A stretch of 64,000 nucleotides of DNA from Parabacteroides gordonii MS-1 = DSM 23371 (GCF_000969825.1 NZ_KQ033919.1:767958-831957), one strand, 5' to 3'; positions 17,129 through 26,714 are shown, counted from the stretch's first letter. Numbers and translations are program-made. Notes: a model not told the origin generated them from the sequence alone.

Positions 17129-18144
17129 TACCAATACATTTTAAAAGGTTTATATTCCTCTATTTCTAATAAATGCTTAGCTAACTTATAACATTCCAGT
17201 TTGATCAAATGTCTATAGCTAACTTTTCTACCCAACGAACGATGCTGTATCGTTTCCTCCAACCGATCTTCAATCGCTTTTACAAATATCTTTTTTCCTG
17301 ACGAGTTTAGCAAGCATTTGTTTAACTTCTTATCAAAATGCTTACTTTGTATCTCTTTACGATTTAGAACCTTAAATATCACTCGATCTACAATGATAGG
17401 TTTAAAAATCTCAGCCACATCCAAGGCTAATGAATAACGTCGCTCGCCAGGGGTATGTAAATAACTGATCGTCGGGTTAAGCTGTGTTTGATGTATAGCC
17501 CTCAAACATAAAGTATAGCACATCATGTTTCCGAATGACATTAAAGCATTTACTTCATTCTGTGGAGGTTGTTTTGTCCGGGAGCCCATTTCGAATTCAT
17601 TTAAGATCAAATTGAATGCCTCATAATATGTTTGACGGATCATTCCTTCTACTCCCATCAATTCATCTACAGACTCCGTATCCGAAATTTTCTCAGCATA
17701 ATTACTGATTATATCCATAATATCTGCCATGTCTTTTCCTCTACGATTATAATACTGAAGATTTTTTACCATATTATAGGCTGCTCCTTCAATAAACTTT
17801 CGTGCAATTACCATACGTTTCTTTTTCGATTGATAGGCAGATGTTTGAGCTAAAATCATCCTTCCTGAAAGCAAAGAGTCCCGCGGCATAAACGAGCCTG
17901 TATAGTTCTCATAATAATCAAAGAAATGCATCGCAATATCTTTCTGTCCCAGAAAATTAAACAATGAACTATTGGCACGCAAAGAGCCGAACACATAAAA
18001 TTCATTGATATCTTCAATAGGCAAATACCGGGGAGTCCCCAAAACCTCTCGTCCATCCTCGTCATCTGAATAAGGAATAAATTTCAAGGTATTATCTTTT
18101 CGCTCCAATATTCCGGGATTGAACAAATAAAATGTCTTTTTCAT
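17128..18144 (-). CDS. cas1: Type I-B CRISPR-associated endonuclease Cas1
   Basis: This 338-residue protein is the integrase of spacer acquisition. The N-terminal part (MKKTFYLFNPGILERKDNT, then INEFYVFGSLRANSSLFNFL) is the beta-sandwich of Cas1b. The catalytic domain contains EGMIRQTYYEAFN (metal-binding Glu), SYLHTPGERRYSLALDVAE (the His and acidic residues) and KPIIVDRVIF. The start overlaps cas4 by four bases (ATGA). With cas4 and cas2 it forms the adaptation half of the operon. Confidence 0.95.
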   Translation of the reverse strand: MKKTFYLFNPGILERKDNTLKFIPYSDDEDGREVLGTPRYLPIEDINEFYVFGSLRANSSLFNFLGQKDIAMHFFDYYENYTGSFMPRDSLLSGRMILAQTSAYQSKKKRMVIARKFIEGAAYNMVKNLQYYNRRGKDMADIMDIISNYAEKISDTESVDELMGVEGMIRQTYYEAFNLILNEFEMGSRTKQPPQNEVNALMSFGNMMCYTLCLRAIHQTQLNPTISYLHTPGERRYSLALDVAEIFKPIIVDRVIFKVLNRKEIQSKHFDKKLNKCLLNSSGKKIFVKAIEDRLEETIQHRSLGRKVSYRHLIKLECYKLAKHLLEIEEYKPFKMYW

Positions 18145-18656
18145 AAATCATCAGGTTCTACAGTATAACAAAAATCATAATAACTACAGTTTTTACAGAT
18201 ACGCTTTTTATCTTTAAGAGGGCAAGTCTCTGAATGAATTATTTTGCTGATCTCTCCTTTCATATCTTCCAGCACCTCTCTGTCAACATCACTTAACACG
18301 ACTTGTTTTGTCTGTCTCAAAGTGGGATACTCCAAAATACCGGAACAACCAACGATACCATTACGCTCAAAGACATATAAATAATATTTCAACTGCCATT
18401 CATGTGCTGTTTCTATTTTATCAGATTTTTTTATCTCATGAATTACTTTGTTCGCTGCATCATAATAATCCACTTTAATCCCATCGATCTCAACCTCTTC
18501 ATATTTACTTGAACGTTGTGGATAAGAATCTTCATGGATCAATTTCCCCTCATACACCAAATCTGAAGTATGCTCAAAATTGATACCATTAGCAAACAAC
18601 CAAAGTTTTCGTTTGCATATTTGATAATAATTGAAATGTGTTCCGGTGATTTGCAT
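18141..18656 (-). CDS. cas4: CRISPR-associated exonuclease Cas4
   Basis: The 171-residue protein is RecB-like. An early Cys (YYQICKRKLW) and a C-terminal cluster (SETCPLKDKKRICKN, then CSYYDFC) are the four ligands of the Fe-S cluster. The nuclease core shows KVDYYDAAN and VIHEIKKSD, the Asp and E-x-K metal ligands. Cas4 trims pre-spacers and selects the PAM together with Cas1-Cas2, which it precedes here with a four-base overlap. Confidence 0.94.
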   Translation of the reverse strand: MQITGTHFNYYQICKRKLWLFANGINFEHTSDLVYEGKLIHEDSYPQRSSKYEEVEIDGIKVDYYDAANKVIHEIKKSDKIETAHEWQLKYYLYVFERNGIVGCSGILEYPTLRQTKQVVLSDVDREVLEDMKGEISKIIHSETCPLKDKKRICKNCSYYDFCYTVEPDDL

Positions 18657-18677
18657 AACAGGTCTAATTATAGTTAT

Positions 18678-20960
18678 TCATAAAAATAATTGTTCATTCA
18701 TATTGTCTATTTTGGATATCTGAAGCCCTATTTCCTCATTATAAGCGCGTTTCATAACCAAAATAGATTTATTATTGAGTCTGTCATCATTCATTTTAGT
18801 ATAACAAAAAGTCTCTCTACTTATTTCATTATTTTTTAACAATGCAAAAAAACGACTCTCCCTTATTGAAACCAATAATCCTTCAGCCTTTATTAATTGG
18901 TATGAATCAAGGTATTTTTGATATTGCTGTACTAAGCAAACAGGAAGAACCTTAATGCCATCGAATTGTTTATAAAACAGATCCTCCGATTTTTCATCAT
19001 AAGTCAAAGGCTTCAATCGATTACGTATACTTAAAGACAACATTTCATAAGTTATATCAAAATCCTCTTTCTGACAATCCTCCCAATCTGGATATACCTT
19101 ATCAATATATGCTTGTAAGTCTTTCTCATGAATGATCCCTTCATCTTTTTCCTCTATTTTATGGAGGATTTCTATCGAACGAGAAACAACAGCTTCATTA
19201 TAAATGAACTTATCTTTTTCATTTTGCGTATCAAAAACATGACAAACACAAAGCCCTTTTTGACGTTTCCTGTTCACTCGACCAAAACGTTGAATCAATG
19301 CATCCAAAGGTGCTGGTTCTGTATAAATCGTATCATAATCAATATCCAGACTGACTTCTATTGCCTGAGTTCCTACTAATAGCCGTACCTCCTCATTTTG
19401 AAGTTTAACCTCTTTCTTATTACGATCTTCTGCATTAAATGAGCCATGAAGTAATAATTTGCTTTCCTGTATATAGAGACTTTTATAGACATTTTGTGCC
19501 TGTTCTACTGTATTACATACAACAAGAACCTTTTTTCCCTCATCAAGATCCTTTTGAATTAAATCTAATGAATCCTGTAATACTCCTTCTTCGATACTAA
19601 TTTTATGCCTATCAAATTTATTGTACAAATTTTCATCCGCAATAACTCTGCTATGTTCTCCTATTGCCCGTTCTAAAATATGCAACATAAACGAAGGTAA
19701 AGTTGCAGTCATTATAAAAACATTTACATTCATATATTGCGAGCAAAATTCTAATAAAACTATAATCTGAGCAAATGTTTTACTATCATAAGCATGAATC
19801 TCATCAAAAATAAAATATCCACCTGACCATTCCGACATTCCCTTTTCAAAACCTTTTAGTCCAAATAAATACTTCAACAACTGAAAAGGAGTAACTATTT
19901 TCATTGGAGTAACTAATGTTTTAAAATCTTGTATAAGCTGTTCCCTTCCCGTTGCATTCCAAGATTTATCCGATGATATCTTATTCTCAAGATATTGTGA
20001 CAGTTTTCCATGAAGCATTCCAACCCAATGAGTATCACTAGACATATAACCTTCGTTAAACTTCATATTTAGTCTTTCATACATAGCATTAATGGAAGCA
20101 GTGTAAGGTAATATATAAAATATTCGACCTTCACCTCTCTTTCCTAATTGACGTTTTAGCCATAAAATAGATGTCTCTGTTTTTCCTGATCCGGTTGGAG
20201 ACGATAAGATTACATTACCGCTGAGTTTATATGATTCTTCTTGATGCTTATATAAAGGATACTCAAATAAAAAAGAGAAATTTGCATCAGACAATTTATA
20301 AAGTCTTGTAATACCTGCAGATGCCAAATGATCACATTGTTTCACAAATCCAATCAGCAATAAACATCGTATAAATACACTATCCGACAAACTACAAGGA
20401 GTATGATGGTATGATTTTACAAGAGAAACAATATCTATAACATCATCATTGATCTTTTGAAAACCATACACATTTAAGATCTTCCAAATTTTATTTCTCC
20501 ATAACTTTCCACACTCATCTTTAAAAGACAGATTATCACACGAATACCAACCTGGTCGAGCAACTGATACATAATTATCAAGAACAAATTCATATGTTTC
20601 ATCTATACTTCTATGATGTCCTATCACTGCATAATACATGAGTTCTTTCCATTTATCTGGAATATTGGCTTGTTTAATAAAGTAAAGTGAAAATATTTCA
20701 TGCCTTTGATGGTTCCAGGCATTTGGTGAGTATTTATAAAGTATGCGCTGAAATTCACTATGCGACTTACCTGTATCATGAAATATGATACTGTCATGCA
20801 CTATTTTCCAAAATACTTTATGATCCATTAAAGGCAGATTAGGAAAACACTTAACCAACTGTTCATAAATGATTAAACAATCATCTATATGCTGTTTTAA
20901 AGAAACCTGAGGTTCTGATTTAGCCAAAACCTCAGGTTTCCGAGGAAGAGTCACATTCAT
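18678..20960 (-). CDS. cas3: CRISPR-associated helicase/nuclease Cas3 (HD-helicase)
   Basis: The 760-residue protein joins an N-terminal HD nuclease and an SF2 helicase. HD residues are in IIFHDTGKSHSEF and AVIGHHRSIDE. Helicase motifs follow: Walker A SPTGSGKTETS, DEIHAYDSKTF (motif II, DEIH), MTATLPSFM (motif III) and QRFGRVNRKRQ (motif VI). Cas3 is recruited to Cascade-bound target DNA and degrades it. Its start overlaps the cas5 stop (ATGA). All motifs are intact, so interference is probably functional. Confidence 0.95.
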   Translation of the reverse strand: MNVTLPRKPEVLAKSEPQVSLKQHIDDCLIIYEQLVKCFPNLPLMDHKVFWKIVHDSIIFHDTGKSHSEFQRILYKYSPNAWNHQRHEIFSLYFIKQANIPDKWKELMYYAVIGHHRSIDETYEFVLDNYVSVARPGWYSCDNLSFKDECGKLWRNKIWKILNVYGFQKINDDVIDIVSLVKSYHHTPCSLSDSVFIRCLLLIGFVKQCDHLASAGITRLYKLSDANFSFLFEYPLYKHQEESYKLSGNVILSSPTGSGKTETSILWLKRQLGKRGEGRIFYILPYTASINAMYERLNMKFNEGYMSSDTHWVGMLHGKLSQYLENKISSDKSWNATGREQLIQDFKTLVTPMKIVTPFQLLKYLFGLKGFEKGMSEWSGGYFIFDEIHAYDSKTFAQIIVLLEFCSQYMNVNVFIMTATLPSFMLHILERAIGEHSRVIADENLYNKFDRHKISIEEGVLQDSLDLIQKDLDEGKKVLVVCNTVEQAQNVYKSLYIQESKLLLHGSFNAEDRNKKEVKLQNEEVRLLVGTQAIEVSLDIDYDTIYTEPAPLDALIQRFGRVNRKRQKGLCVCHVFDTQNEKDKFIYNEAVVSRSIEILHKIEEKDEGIIHEKDLQAYIDKVYPDWEDCQKEDFDITYEMLSLSIRNRLKPLTYDEKSEDLFYKQFDGIKVLPVCLVQQYQKYLDSYQLIKAEGLLVSIRESRFFALLKNNEISRETFCYTKMNDDRLNNKSILVMKRAYNEEIGLQISKIDNMNEQLFL

Positions 20961-21634
20961 ATATATTCAGTAAAATTCAACTGATGAAAATAAATATCAA
21001 TTTGTTTTTCTTCGATACAGTCTCTATACGCAGTCAAATCTGTTTGTACATCAGCTGCATTATATGGTATAACAGAATAAGCTTCAGTTCCAATGTTATT
21101 ACGAGGTATCGTTTCCGTAAAATATTTTGGCAATGCCTGTATAACACCCGGTAAGCAATTTCCTTTAAAAGGTACAATTTGTCCTTTAATCATGTATGCA
21201 TCTATAACTTCATTCAATTCGACCTCTTCTATAGAGTCGACAGAAGCCAAATCCGAACTTCTTCCTAACAAAATAGAATAGTAGGGATTACGAAAGTATC
21301 TCACCAATTCTAAGTCAACTAAATAAAGATACAGACAGTTCTCAAAAAGAAATTCTCTTCTAATCACATTGGATTTCACTTGATTTTTGGGTATGTTTTT
21401 TGAGTCTAGTTCAACCTGATAGATTGTTTCCAAATCAACAGATTTTCCACCATATTCAAAATAATAGCCTAAAAACAATTCACTGTGGACAAGATATTTA
21501 CCTGCACAAGCATTCAAAATACCCAATACCGTACTAATGGGAGGAACAAGCAATGTAGGTTGGAACCCGGATATAATATTGGGATAGCGAAAACTTGAAG
21601 TCCATGAACTTATTTTAATACGGTAAGCCTTCAT
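20957..21634 (-). CDS. cas5: Type I-B CRISPR-associated protein Cas5
   Basis: The 225-residue protein has the Cas5 N-terminal RRM strand followed by SSWTSSFRYPNI and VPPISTVLGILNACAG, the region that caps the crRNA 5' handle in Cascade. It starts in a TAATG overlap with cas7, so subunits are probably translated in a coupled way. Sequence alone does not show catalytic residues; in I-B, crRNA cutting is done by Cas6. Confidence 0.9.
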   Translation of the reverse strand: MKAYRIKISSWTSSFRYPNIISGFQPTLLVPPISTVLGILNACAGKYLVHSELFLGYYFEYGGKSVDLETIYQVELDSKNIPKNQVKSNVIRREFLFENCLYLYLVDLELVRYFRNPYYSILLGRSSDLASVDSIEEVELNEVIDAYMIKGQIVPFKGNCLPGVIQALPKYFTETIPRNNIGTEAYSVIPYNAADVQTDLTAYRDCIEEKQIDIYFHQLNFTEYI

Positions 21635-22692
21635 TATTTTATCTGATTAGTTATTTGCTCACAATAAGCATCAATCATTGCATTCACAGGCCCATAGACA
21701 ATAAGATTCTGATATTCCTGTTGTAAAGATATCAAAGCATCATCCTGCTCATCAAAAAAGCCACTTCTTCTTCCTATGAAAATTTTTCCGATAAAATCGT
21801 CATGATACTCATTAATAACTTCTCTTATCCCCTTTATATTCAACTTAACCATCTCATCCCGGTCACCATAACTTGACACAACGTGAGAGAAAGGATGATT
21901 ACCGGAATTAGTCGATACAAGAATTATAAATTTAGGAGTTACATCTCCCATATTATTGGTTTGCATAGCTCCACCAGAAATATTTTTTAAAGCCTTAATC
22001 GTATCACTAGCCCGTTGAACACGAGTTTCTAATGGGAGTTGAATCAATTTTTGTCCAGTAACAAAAGGATCATTTTTTTCAATACAGCCATTTCCCATAG
22101 CTTCATCTTTCAGTTTTTGGGAAAGATTTTGAAAACCTGTTTTATTATAATTAGAGAAAGTTCCAATCATATTCAAATCCAAGCTAAACATGCCCTTCAT
22201 TATTGCACTATATTCCTGTTTTCCATAAGGTACTGAATCACCATCCTGACGTGCCATACTTGACCAGTTTTCAACCGGACGCACAGCACAGGCCGACACT
22301 ATTGCTGAATTTTTTAAAGGAGATACCCTCGTTACAGTTACATTCACCTTTTTCTTTTTTCCCTTATCATCAATAATCTCCTCAGAAGCAGCTCTCATAT
22401 ATCCAAAGACATCATCATCCGGATATTCTATCGGATTAGCATTTGTATATGCTATTTTATCTTCGCGAATTACTGGAGAAAGCTTCCAGCCACAATTCTT
22501 TTGTAAAGAATCACGCCACCAAAAACGCACAGCTTGTCCTGATACATAAGTATAGTTACGACCATTCTTGATAATACTCTTAGTTGATACTGCGTTATCA
22601 AAATTTGACATCATGTTCTTTCCGGCATTATTCAAAGCCACTACATCCACATCTATCAGGTAAAATCCCTGAACTTTCAAATTTTCATTCAT
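21634..22692 (-). CDS. cas7: Type I-B CRISPR-associated protein Cas7 (Cst2/DevR family)
   Basis: The 352-residue protein is the backbone subunit of Cascade. It begins with a DevR/Cst2 RRM (VQGFYLIDVDVVALNNAG) and has NFDNAVSTKSI followed by YVSGQAVRFWWRDSL, the family hallmark. Further on are TRVSPLKNSAIVS and FSLDLNMIGTF. Several copies would line the crRNA spacer. It lies 18 bases after cas8 and overlaps cas5 by one base. Confidence 0.93.
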   Translation of the reverse strand: MNENLKVQGFYLIDVDVVALNNAGKNMMSNFDNAVSTKSIIKNGRNYTYVSGQAVRFWWRDSLQKNCGWKLSPVIREDKIAYTNANPIEYPDDDVFGYMRAASEEIIDDKGKKKKVNVTVTRVSPLKNSAIVSACAVRPVENWSSMARQDGDSVPYGKQEYSAIMKGMFSLDLNMIGTFSNYNKTGFQNLSQKLKDEAMGNGCIEKNDPFVTGQKLIQLPLETRVQRASDTIKALKNISGGAMQTNNMGDVTPKFIILVSTNSGNHPFSHVVSSYGDRDEMVKLNIKGIREVINEYHDDFIGKIFIGRRSGFFDEQDDALISLQQEYQNLIVYGPVNAMIDAYCEQITNQIK

Positions 22693-22710
22693 ATTGTTTA
22701 TATTATAAGG

Positions 22711-24123
22711 TTAAATTTCATCATCGCCAAATTCTTTCTCATCGAAAGTTGTTTCTTCTACTTCCACAGTCAAATGTCTTTCATGTAATTTCTGATAAAT
22801 TGAAATCAATAGAACATCGCGTGTTTCCATCCAAGAGTTTGAATCTGGAAATAAGAAATCTACATAATCTTCTACAGTAACAAGAGGCATTTCATTTCCT
22901 CTCTTATAATTATCTTCTATTACTTTCAATACAAATCGTCTTAACAAATATGGATTCTTCACGCCATTCAATTTTGTCAAGACCTTTTTCATATCTACTT
23001 CCGAATTATAGCTAAGAATAAAATCTGCTATTTGATTTATTTTGTCAACAGTCTCCTTTTTCATATTCTGTATATTAATTAAATAACACTCTAATAGATC
23101 TAAATCAAAATGATGATGTATACTCCATTTTCTGACGTCACTAATAATATTTGCTCCTATCAGTAATTTGTCATAAATGGTATTTCTCCAAAACTTGAAA
23201 TCATCTTCATTTATACTTATCTCCTGCTTTTTATCTAAAGCTATAAAAGAATTTGCCTCATCGTTGTATTGTATTTTCTTATAATCGGAACATCTATAAT
23301 GATGATTCACAAAAATATTCCAATTTGCTTTGTATTGCGCTTTACGTGTTTCTTTATAAAAATTAAAGGCTTGGGACGGAAGCGTATAAATTTGTACATC
23401 AGGACTTGCTCCAAAGTTTGTAAAATGATAAAGTGTTATATATTCACTTCCGGTATTATTATCTGCATAATGTATAAGCACCTTATCCAAAAATCTAAAT
23501 ATAGCCGTACCAGGGGATCGAGACTCATTTCTTAATAATCCCTGAGAAGCATTCTGTCCTAGATCATATAATATTCTATCACAACATTCTTTTGCATACA
23601 GCTCAGTAGTTGGCTGATTTGTACTACTAATCACACATACTCTGCCTTGAAGCAACTCACATCCTAAAGGAAGAAAATGATATCGTATCAATGCTTCTTT
23701 CGACAACATAATTCCTGTATCAAAAGAGTTATGAAAATTCACGAACGTACCAGAACCGGATAAGACCGTATTATCTCTACCTGCCGGAAAAAGTTTCGTT
23801 TTTTTTCCAGTAACTCTACAATGGCCTATAATATACGGTAGAGTTTCTTCCAAAAGCCCCAAAAAGTATAATTTCGTTTCTTCTTTTTTCTTCTCAACTT
23901 TAAAAGCAGGTTGTGTTATCTTTGAATTCAGAAAAAACGGATTTATCTTCGCATCCCAATTATCCACATATATTTTAGTTGCTAACATGATTAATTCCAA
24001 CACATCATATTCAGGATAATAATCAGATAAAGCCTTTAACACATATCCTCCTGAATCAATAAAGGGATCTCCAGTCGGTTCCAAGAGAACTTTATAATCA
24101 ATATTTGTACATGTTTTCTTCAT
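22711..24123 (-). CDS. cas8b: Type I-B large subunit Cas8 (Cas8b1/Cst1 family)
   Basis: I start at the ATG at 24123 (MKKTCTNIDYKVLLEPTGDP), giving 470 residues; the longer open frame would run into cas6. GDPFIDSGGYVLKALS and the segment KLFPAGRDNTVLSGSG are the conserved N-terminal parts of Cst1. Cas8 is the most variable Cascade subunit, recognises the PAM and recruits Cas3. The assignment rests partly on the position between cas6 and cas7. Confidence 0.88.
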   Translation of the reverse strand: MKKTCTNIDYKVLLEPTGDPFIDSGGYVLKALSDYYPEYDVLELIMLATKIYVDNWDAKINPFFLNSKITQPAFKVEKKKEETKLYFLGLLEETLPYIIGHCRVTGKKTKLFPAGRDNTVLSGSGTFVNFHNSFDTGIMLSKEALIRYHFLPLGCELLQGRVCVISSTNQPTTELYAKECCDRILYDLGQNASQGLLRNESRSPGTAIFRFLDKVLIHYADNNTGSEYITLYHFTNFGASPDVQIYTLPSQAFNFYKETRKAQYKANWNIFVNHHYRCSDYKKIQYNDEANSFIALDKKQEISINEDDFKFWRNTIYDKLLIGANIISDVRKWSIHHHFDLDLLECYLINIQNMKKETVDKINQIADFILSYNSEVDMKKVLTKLNGVKNPYLLRRFVLKVIEDNYKRGNEMPLVTVEDYVDFLFPDSNSWMETRDVLLISIYQKLHERHLTVEVEETTFDEKEFGDDEI

Positions 24124-24137
24124 TTTATATTGTAAAT

Positions 24138-24914
24138 TTAAATATATACTCCAATCATCCCAAATCCGATTGCCCCTTTCTCCCCCCATCCACTTTCATA
24201 ACCTATATTCATCAAAGGTTCTGGGAGTTTAACTTTAAATTTGTACCGATATCCTCGTACAAATGTTTGCTGGGGAGTTTCAGCTTTTATTTTCACTAAA
24301 ACAGACTTCGGTTCATCAAGCACCATAAAGTCACAATAAACCTCCCTGTCATATTCTTTTCCATAATAGGCCTCGTAACGCGCCAAAAGACCTGTCAGAA
24401 TACCAGTGACATACGATGGATCGGAAGGAGAAATATATTCCGTCTTTCCGTCCTCCTTACGCGTCGAAACACAAACCGGCGATAAAGTCTCAAAACACAT
24501 TTCCTTCTGATAATCCAGTGGTGGCATGACCTGCACCTCACGTACTTGAAATTCTACACCAGATATCTTATCTGCAATATGGAAACTTTGTTGACAAAAT
24601 ACGCCTTCAATAAATTGTTGCGTACTCTTCTCCGGCAAAAAGCTAATAAACCATTCTATTATATCTGATTTTATAACTAAACGTTGGCGTTGTTTATCTA
24701 TACCATATTGAGGTATGATAAGATTTGAGAAAGTAAATAGTTTAAAACGCTTACCACCAATAACGAAGCCATTTTCATGCAGCCATGATGAATAATTCTC
24801 ATCACTATGAGCCAATATTCGATAAATAGCTGCCGATAATTCATACTGATAATTAATTGGTAGTTCACGTCCTGAAACATGCGGTTGTATTTGTAAGGTT
24901 AACTTAAATCTCAT
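24138..24914 (-). CDS. cas6: CRISPR-associated endoribonuclease Cas6
   Basis: This 258-residue protein is the first gene of the operon. It has two ferredoxin-like folds; the N-terminal one contains AAIYRILAHSDENYSSWLH, with candidate catalytic His residues, and the C-terminus carries the glycine-rich loop GWGEKGAIGFGMIG that binds the repeat RNA. Cas6 would cut each repeat eight bases from its 3' end. A good promoter lies about 20 bases upstream. Confidence 0.92.
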   Translation of the reverse strand: MRFKLTLQIQPHVSGRELPINYQYELSAAIYRILAHSDENYSSWLHENGFVIGGKRFKLFTFSNLIIPQYGIDKQRQRLVIKSDIIEWFISFLPEKSTQQFIEGVFCQQSFHIADKISGVEFQVREVQVMPPLDYQKEMCFETLSPVCVSTRKEDGKTEYISPSDPSYVTGILTGLLARYEAYYGKEYDREVYCDFMVLDEPKSVLVKIKAETPQQTFVRGYRYKFKVKLPEPLMNIGYESGWGEKGAIGFGMIGVYI

Positions 24915-24935
24915 GTTCGATTAATTTAGTTTTCA

Positions 24936-24964
24936 CAAATATATAAAAGTAGAATACATTACAA
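24936..24964 (-). promoter_or_regulatory. Promoter of the cas operon
   Basis: The minus strand has TATATTTG (24936-24943), a perfect -7 box, with TTG (24962-24964) 18 bases upstream. Transcription would start near 24930, giving a leader of about 15 bases before cas6. All eight cas genes downstream have short gaps or overlaps, so one message is likely. Confidence 0.7.
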
Positions 24965-25057
24965 TCCATTTATCCGGATTATTTCACGCAAATCCTAAAA
25001 AACAATCTTTGCATGTTTTTTTCATCTTCAAGCTTCGTATAATTAAATAATAAAACG

Positions 25058-25065
25058 TAAGTTTG
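25058..25065 (+). promoter_or_regulatory. -7 box (TAAGTTTG) for the DUF6078 gene
   Basis: A perfect TAnnTTTG match lies 28 bases before the ATG at 25093. It is divergent from the cas promoter about 120 bases away. No TTG is visible at the expected -33 position. Confidence 0.5.
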
Positions 25066-25092
25066 CCTGGTTAACTAAACAAAACATATATA

Positions 25093-25527
25093 ATGGAACC
25101 TGAATCAAAATACGAATCCGTCCCTGATAGTTTTGCTTACTGCCTGAATGAGCAATGCAAACACTCTACGAAATGCCTGCGTTATCTCGTTTCGAAACAA
25201 CTTACACCGGAACGGACAGTTTTCTCGATCATAAACCCGACTTGCACAACGCCACAAGCAGATAGCTGTCCCTTTTTCAAAGCAGATCAAAAGGACAGGT
25301 ACGCTTTGGGTATTACTCATTTACTGGACGATCTACCTCATAACAAAGCTGTTGCCATCAAGCGGGCAATAAATGCAAATTTTAGTAAAGGAACCCTTTA
25401 TCGCATCCAAAAGAAAGAACGATTAATTACCACTGACGAACAAAAGATCATTCGTCTGATTTTTATGCGACAAGGTATCCATACCGATCCGCTTTTCGAC
25501 CAATATGTAGAGCAATACGATTGGTAA
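25093..25527 (+). CDS. DUF6078 family protein
   Basis: The 144-residue soluble protein has a cysteine-rich first half (AYCLNEQCKHSTKCLRY, NPTCTTPQADSCPFF) that could bind metal. The second half (GITHLLDDLPHNKAVAIKRA, then LYRIQKKERLITTDEQ) is helical. I recognise it as a small protein family of Bacteroides and Parabacteroides, DUF6078, with no known function. It is divergent from the cas operon and convergent with pldA, and nothing indicates a role in CRISPR. Confidence 0.7.
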   Translation: MEPESKYESVPDSFAYCLNEQCKHSTKCLRYLVSKQLTPERTVFSIINPTCTTPQADSCPFFKADQKDRYALGITHLLDDLPHNKAVAIKRAINANFSKGTLYRIQKKERLITTDEQKIIRLIFMRQGIHTDPLFDQYVEQYDW

Positions 25528-25562
25528 GAAATTGTATACTTTTAGGCCTTTATTACTTATAA

Positions 25563-25654
25563 TCCCCACTTAAATGGGTAATATTCCCCACACAAGTGGG
25601 CAGTATTCCCCATAGTAGTGGGAACAATTCCCCACGTGGATATAAATTGTGGGG
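25563..25654. repeat. Four 22-bp tandem palindromic units (CCCCAC...GTGGG)
   Basis: Units start at 25563, 25585, 25607 and 25629, exactly 22 bp apart. Each starts TCCCCA and the first three close with a GGG arm, for example CCCCACACAAGTGGG; the fourth reads CCCCACGTGGAT and ends in an inverted GTGGGG at 25649-25654. The array lies between the convergent 3' ends of the DUF6078 gene and pldA. There are no spacers or conserved flanks, so it is not a CRISPR. Confidence 0.85.
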
Positions 25655-25721
25655 AAAAAACAAGTCAGAACGCTTGCTGATTAATGAAAGAAGAACATCA
25701 ATCACTCTATGAAACAGATTC

Positions 25722-26561
25722 TCAATAGATACTGAAATCCTGCGGTTTTATCACAAAACCGATCCGCAGCATACTCTTAAAGTGATTATATTCCAACAGG
25801 TTCTCACCGTACCCGTTATAATATTGAAGGAAGAAATATTGGTTCTCGTTATTGTTGAACTTATAACTTAACTCGACCTGCGTATTAAAGCTGAGCCAGG
25901 TTTTGCGTTTCGTCAGGATCACTCCGCAGTTAAACCGTTTATTGTCTGTCCGGAAATTGGTTGCCACCTGGAATATACCGTTATATTTCAACAAATCCTT
26001 ATTATACTTACCATCCACGATCGGTATCCATGTTTTAAACTGAGCTTCCCAATTTTTATTGAGAACGACGGCTGTAGCAAATGTAACCTTATTCCAGCTG
26101 CGCGAAGCCGTACTGTCTTTCCCGTTCGATTCGTGTTCCAGCATCAGATAGCCTTTACCTATATATTTATTGTGATGAATGATCAGATGCCCCAAGCCTA
26201 TTCCCGGGTTGAAGTTCAGGTCGCGCATAGGGAGAGATTTCTGGAAGACATTCCAAAAGGCTTTCTGTGTATATTGAATGAAAAGATAGGTATCGAAAGG
26301 TAACTTACTCTTGGTTAACCGTTGGGCGATACTCAACTGGAACTTCACATCCGAATTGGCTGCGGTCGGCTTATGGCCGATCGTCGTACCACCGATAAAA
26401 TAGTTATCCTTGAACAGCGAAAAATAAGGAGCCTTATCCAATACGGCACGCACACTATCTGCATTATATTCCATCTTAGGATCTTTCACAAGTACCTGGG
26501 CTGTTACTTTCGCAAAACCCTGGATGAACAATACCAACAGAAACAAAGCTATCTTTTTCAT
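25722..26561 (-). CDS. pldA: Outer-membrane phospholipase A
   Basis: I start at the ATG at 26561 (MKKIALFLLVLFIQGFAK, a signal peptide), giving 279 residues. The protein is a beta-barrel with many aromatic-rich strands. Catalytic residues of OMPLA are seen in YLMLEHESNGKD (His) and the Ser in the following STASRSWNKV segment. It would hydrolyse outer-membrane phospholipids when membrane asymmetry is lost. It is a single gene, with a -7 box TAACTTTG at 26594-26601. Confidence 0.85.
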   Translation of the reverse strand: MKKIALFLLVLFIQGFAKVTAQVLVKDPKMEYNADSVRAVLDKAPYFSLFKDNYFIGGTTIGHKPTAANSDVKFQLSIAQRLTKSKLPFDTYLFIQYTQKAFWNVFQKSLPMRDLNFNPGIGLGHLIIHHNKYIGKGYLMLEHESNGKDSTASRSWNKVTFATAVVLNKNWEAQFKTWIPIVDGKYNKDLLKYNGIFQVATNFRTDNKRFNCGVILTKRKTWLSFNTQVELSYKFNNNENQYFFLQYYNGYGENLLEYNHFKSMLRIGFVIKPQDFSIY

Positions 26562-26593
26562 AAACGTTATCATATAAACTTTACAAGACAGAA

Positions 26594-26601
26594 CAAAGTT
26601 A
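26594..26601 (-). promoter_or_regulatory. -7 box (TAACTTTG) for pldA
   Basis: A perfect TAnnTTTG match on the minus strand lies 32 bases before the pldA start codon. It is divergent from the MutS-like gene promoter about 110 bases away. Confidence 0.55.
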
Positions 26602-26706
26602 CTATTACCACAAACAGACGATTCTCCCAAATCATCTGAATTATAGTCATTTCAGCAACCTACCTTTTATTAATAACCAATTCTTAACTGGTATGTTCAT
26701 TTTTTA

Positions 26707-26714
26707 TATCTTTG
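26707..26714 (+). promoter_or_regulatory. -7 box (TATCTTTG) directly in front of the MutS-like gene
   Basis: The plus strand reads TATCTTTG with only five bases before the ATG at 26720. Transcription from this box would begin at or within a few bases of the start codon, implying a leaderless or nearly leaderless message. Confidence 0.5.

Noticed and set aside
25563-25654. 22-bp repeats as a small CRISPR
   Set aside because: Units abut without distinct spacers and the copies are imperfect palindromes.
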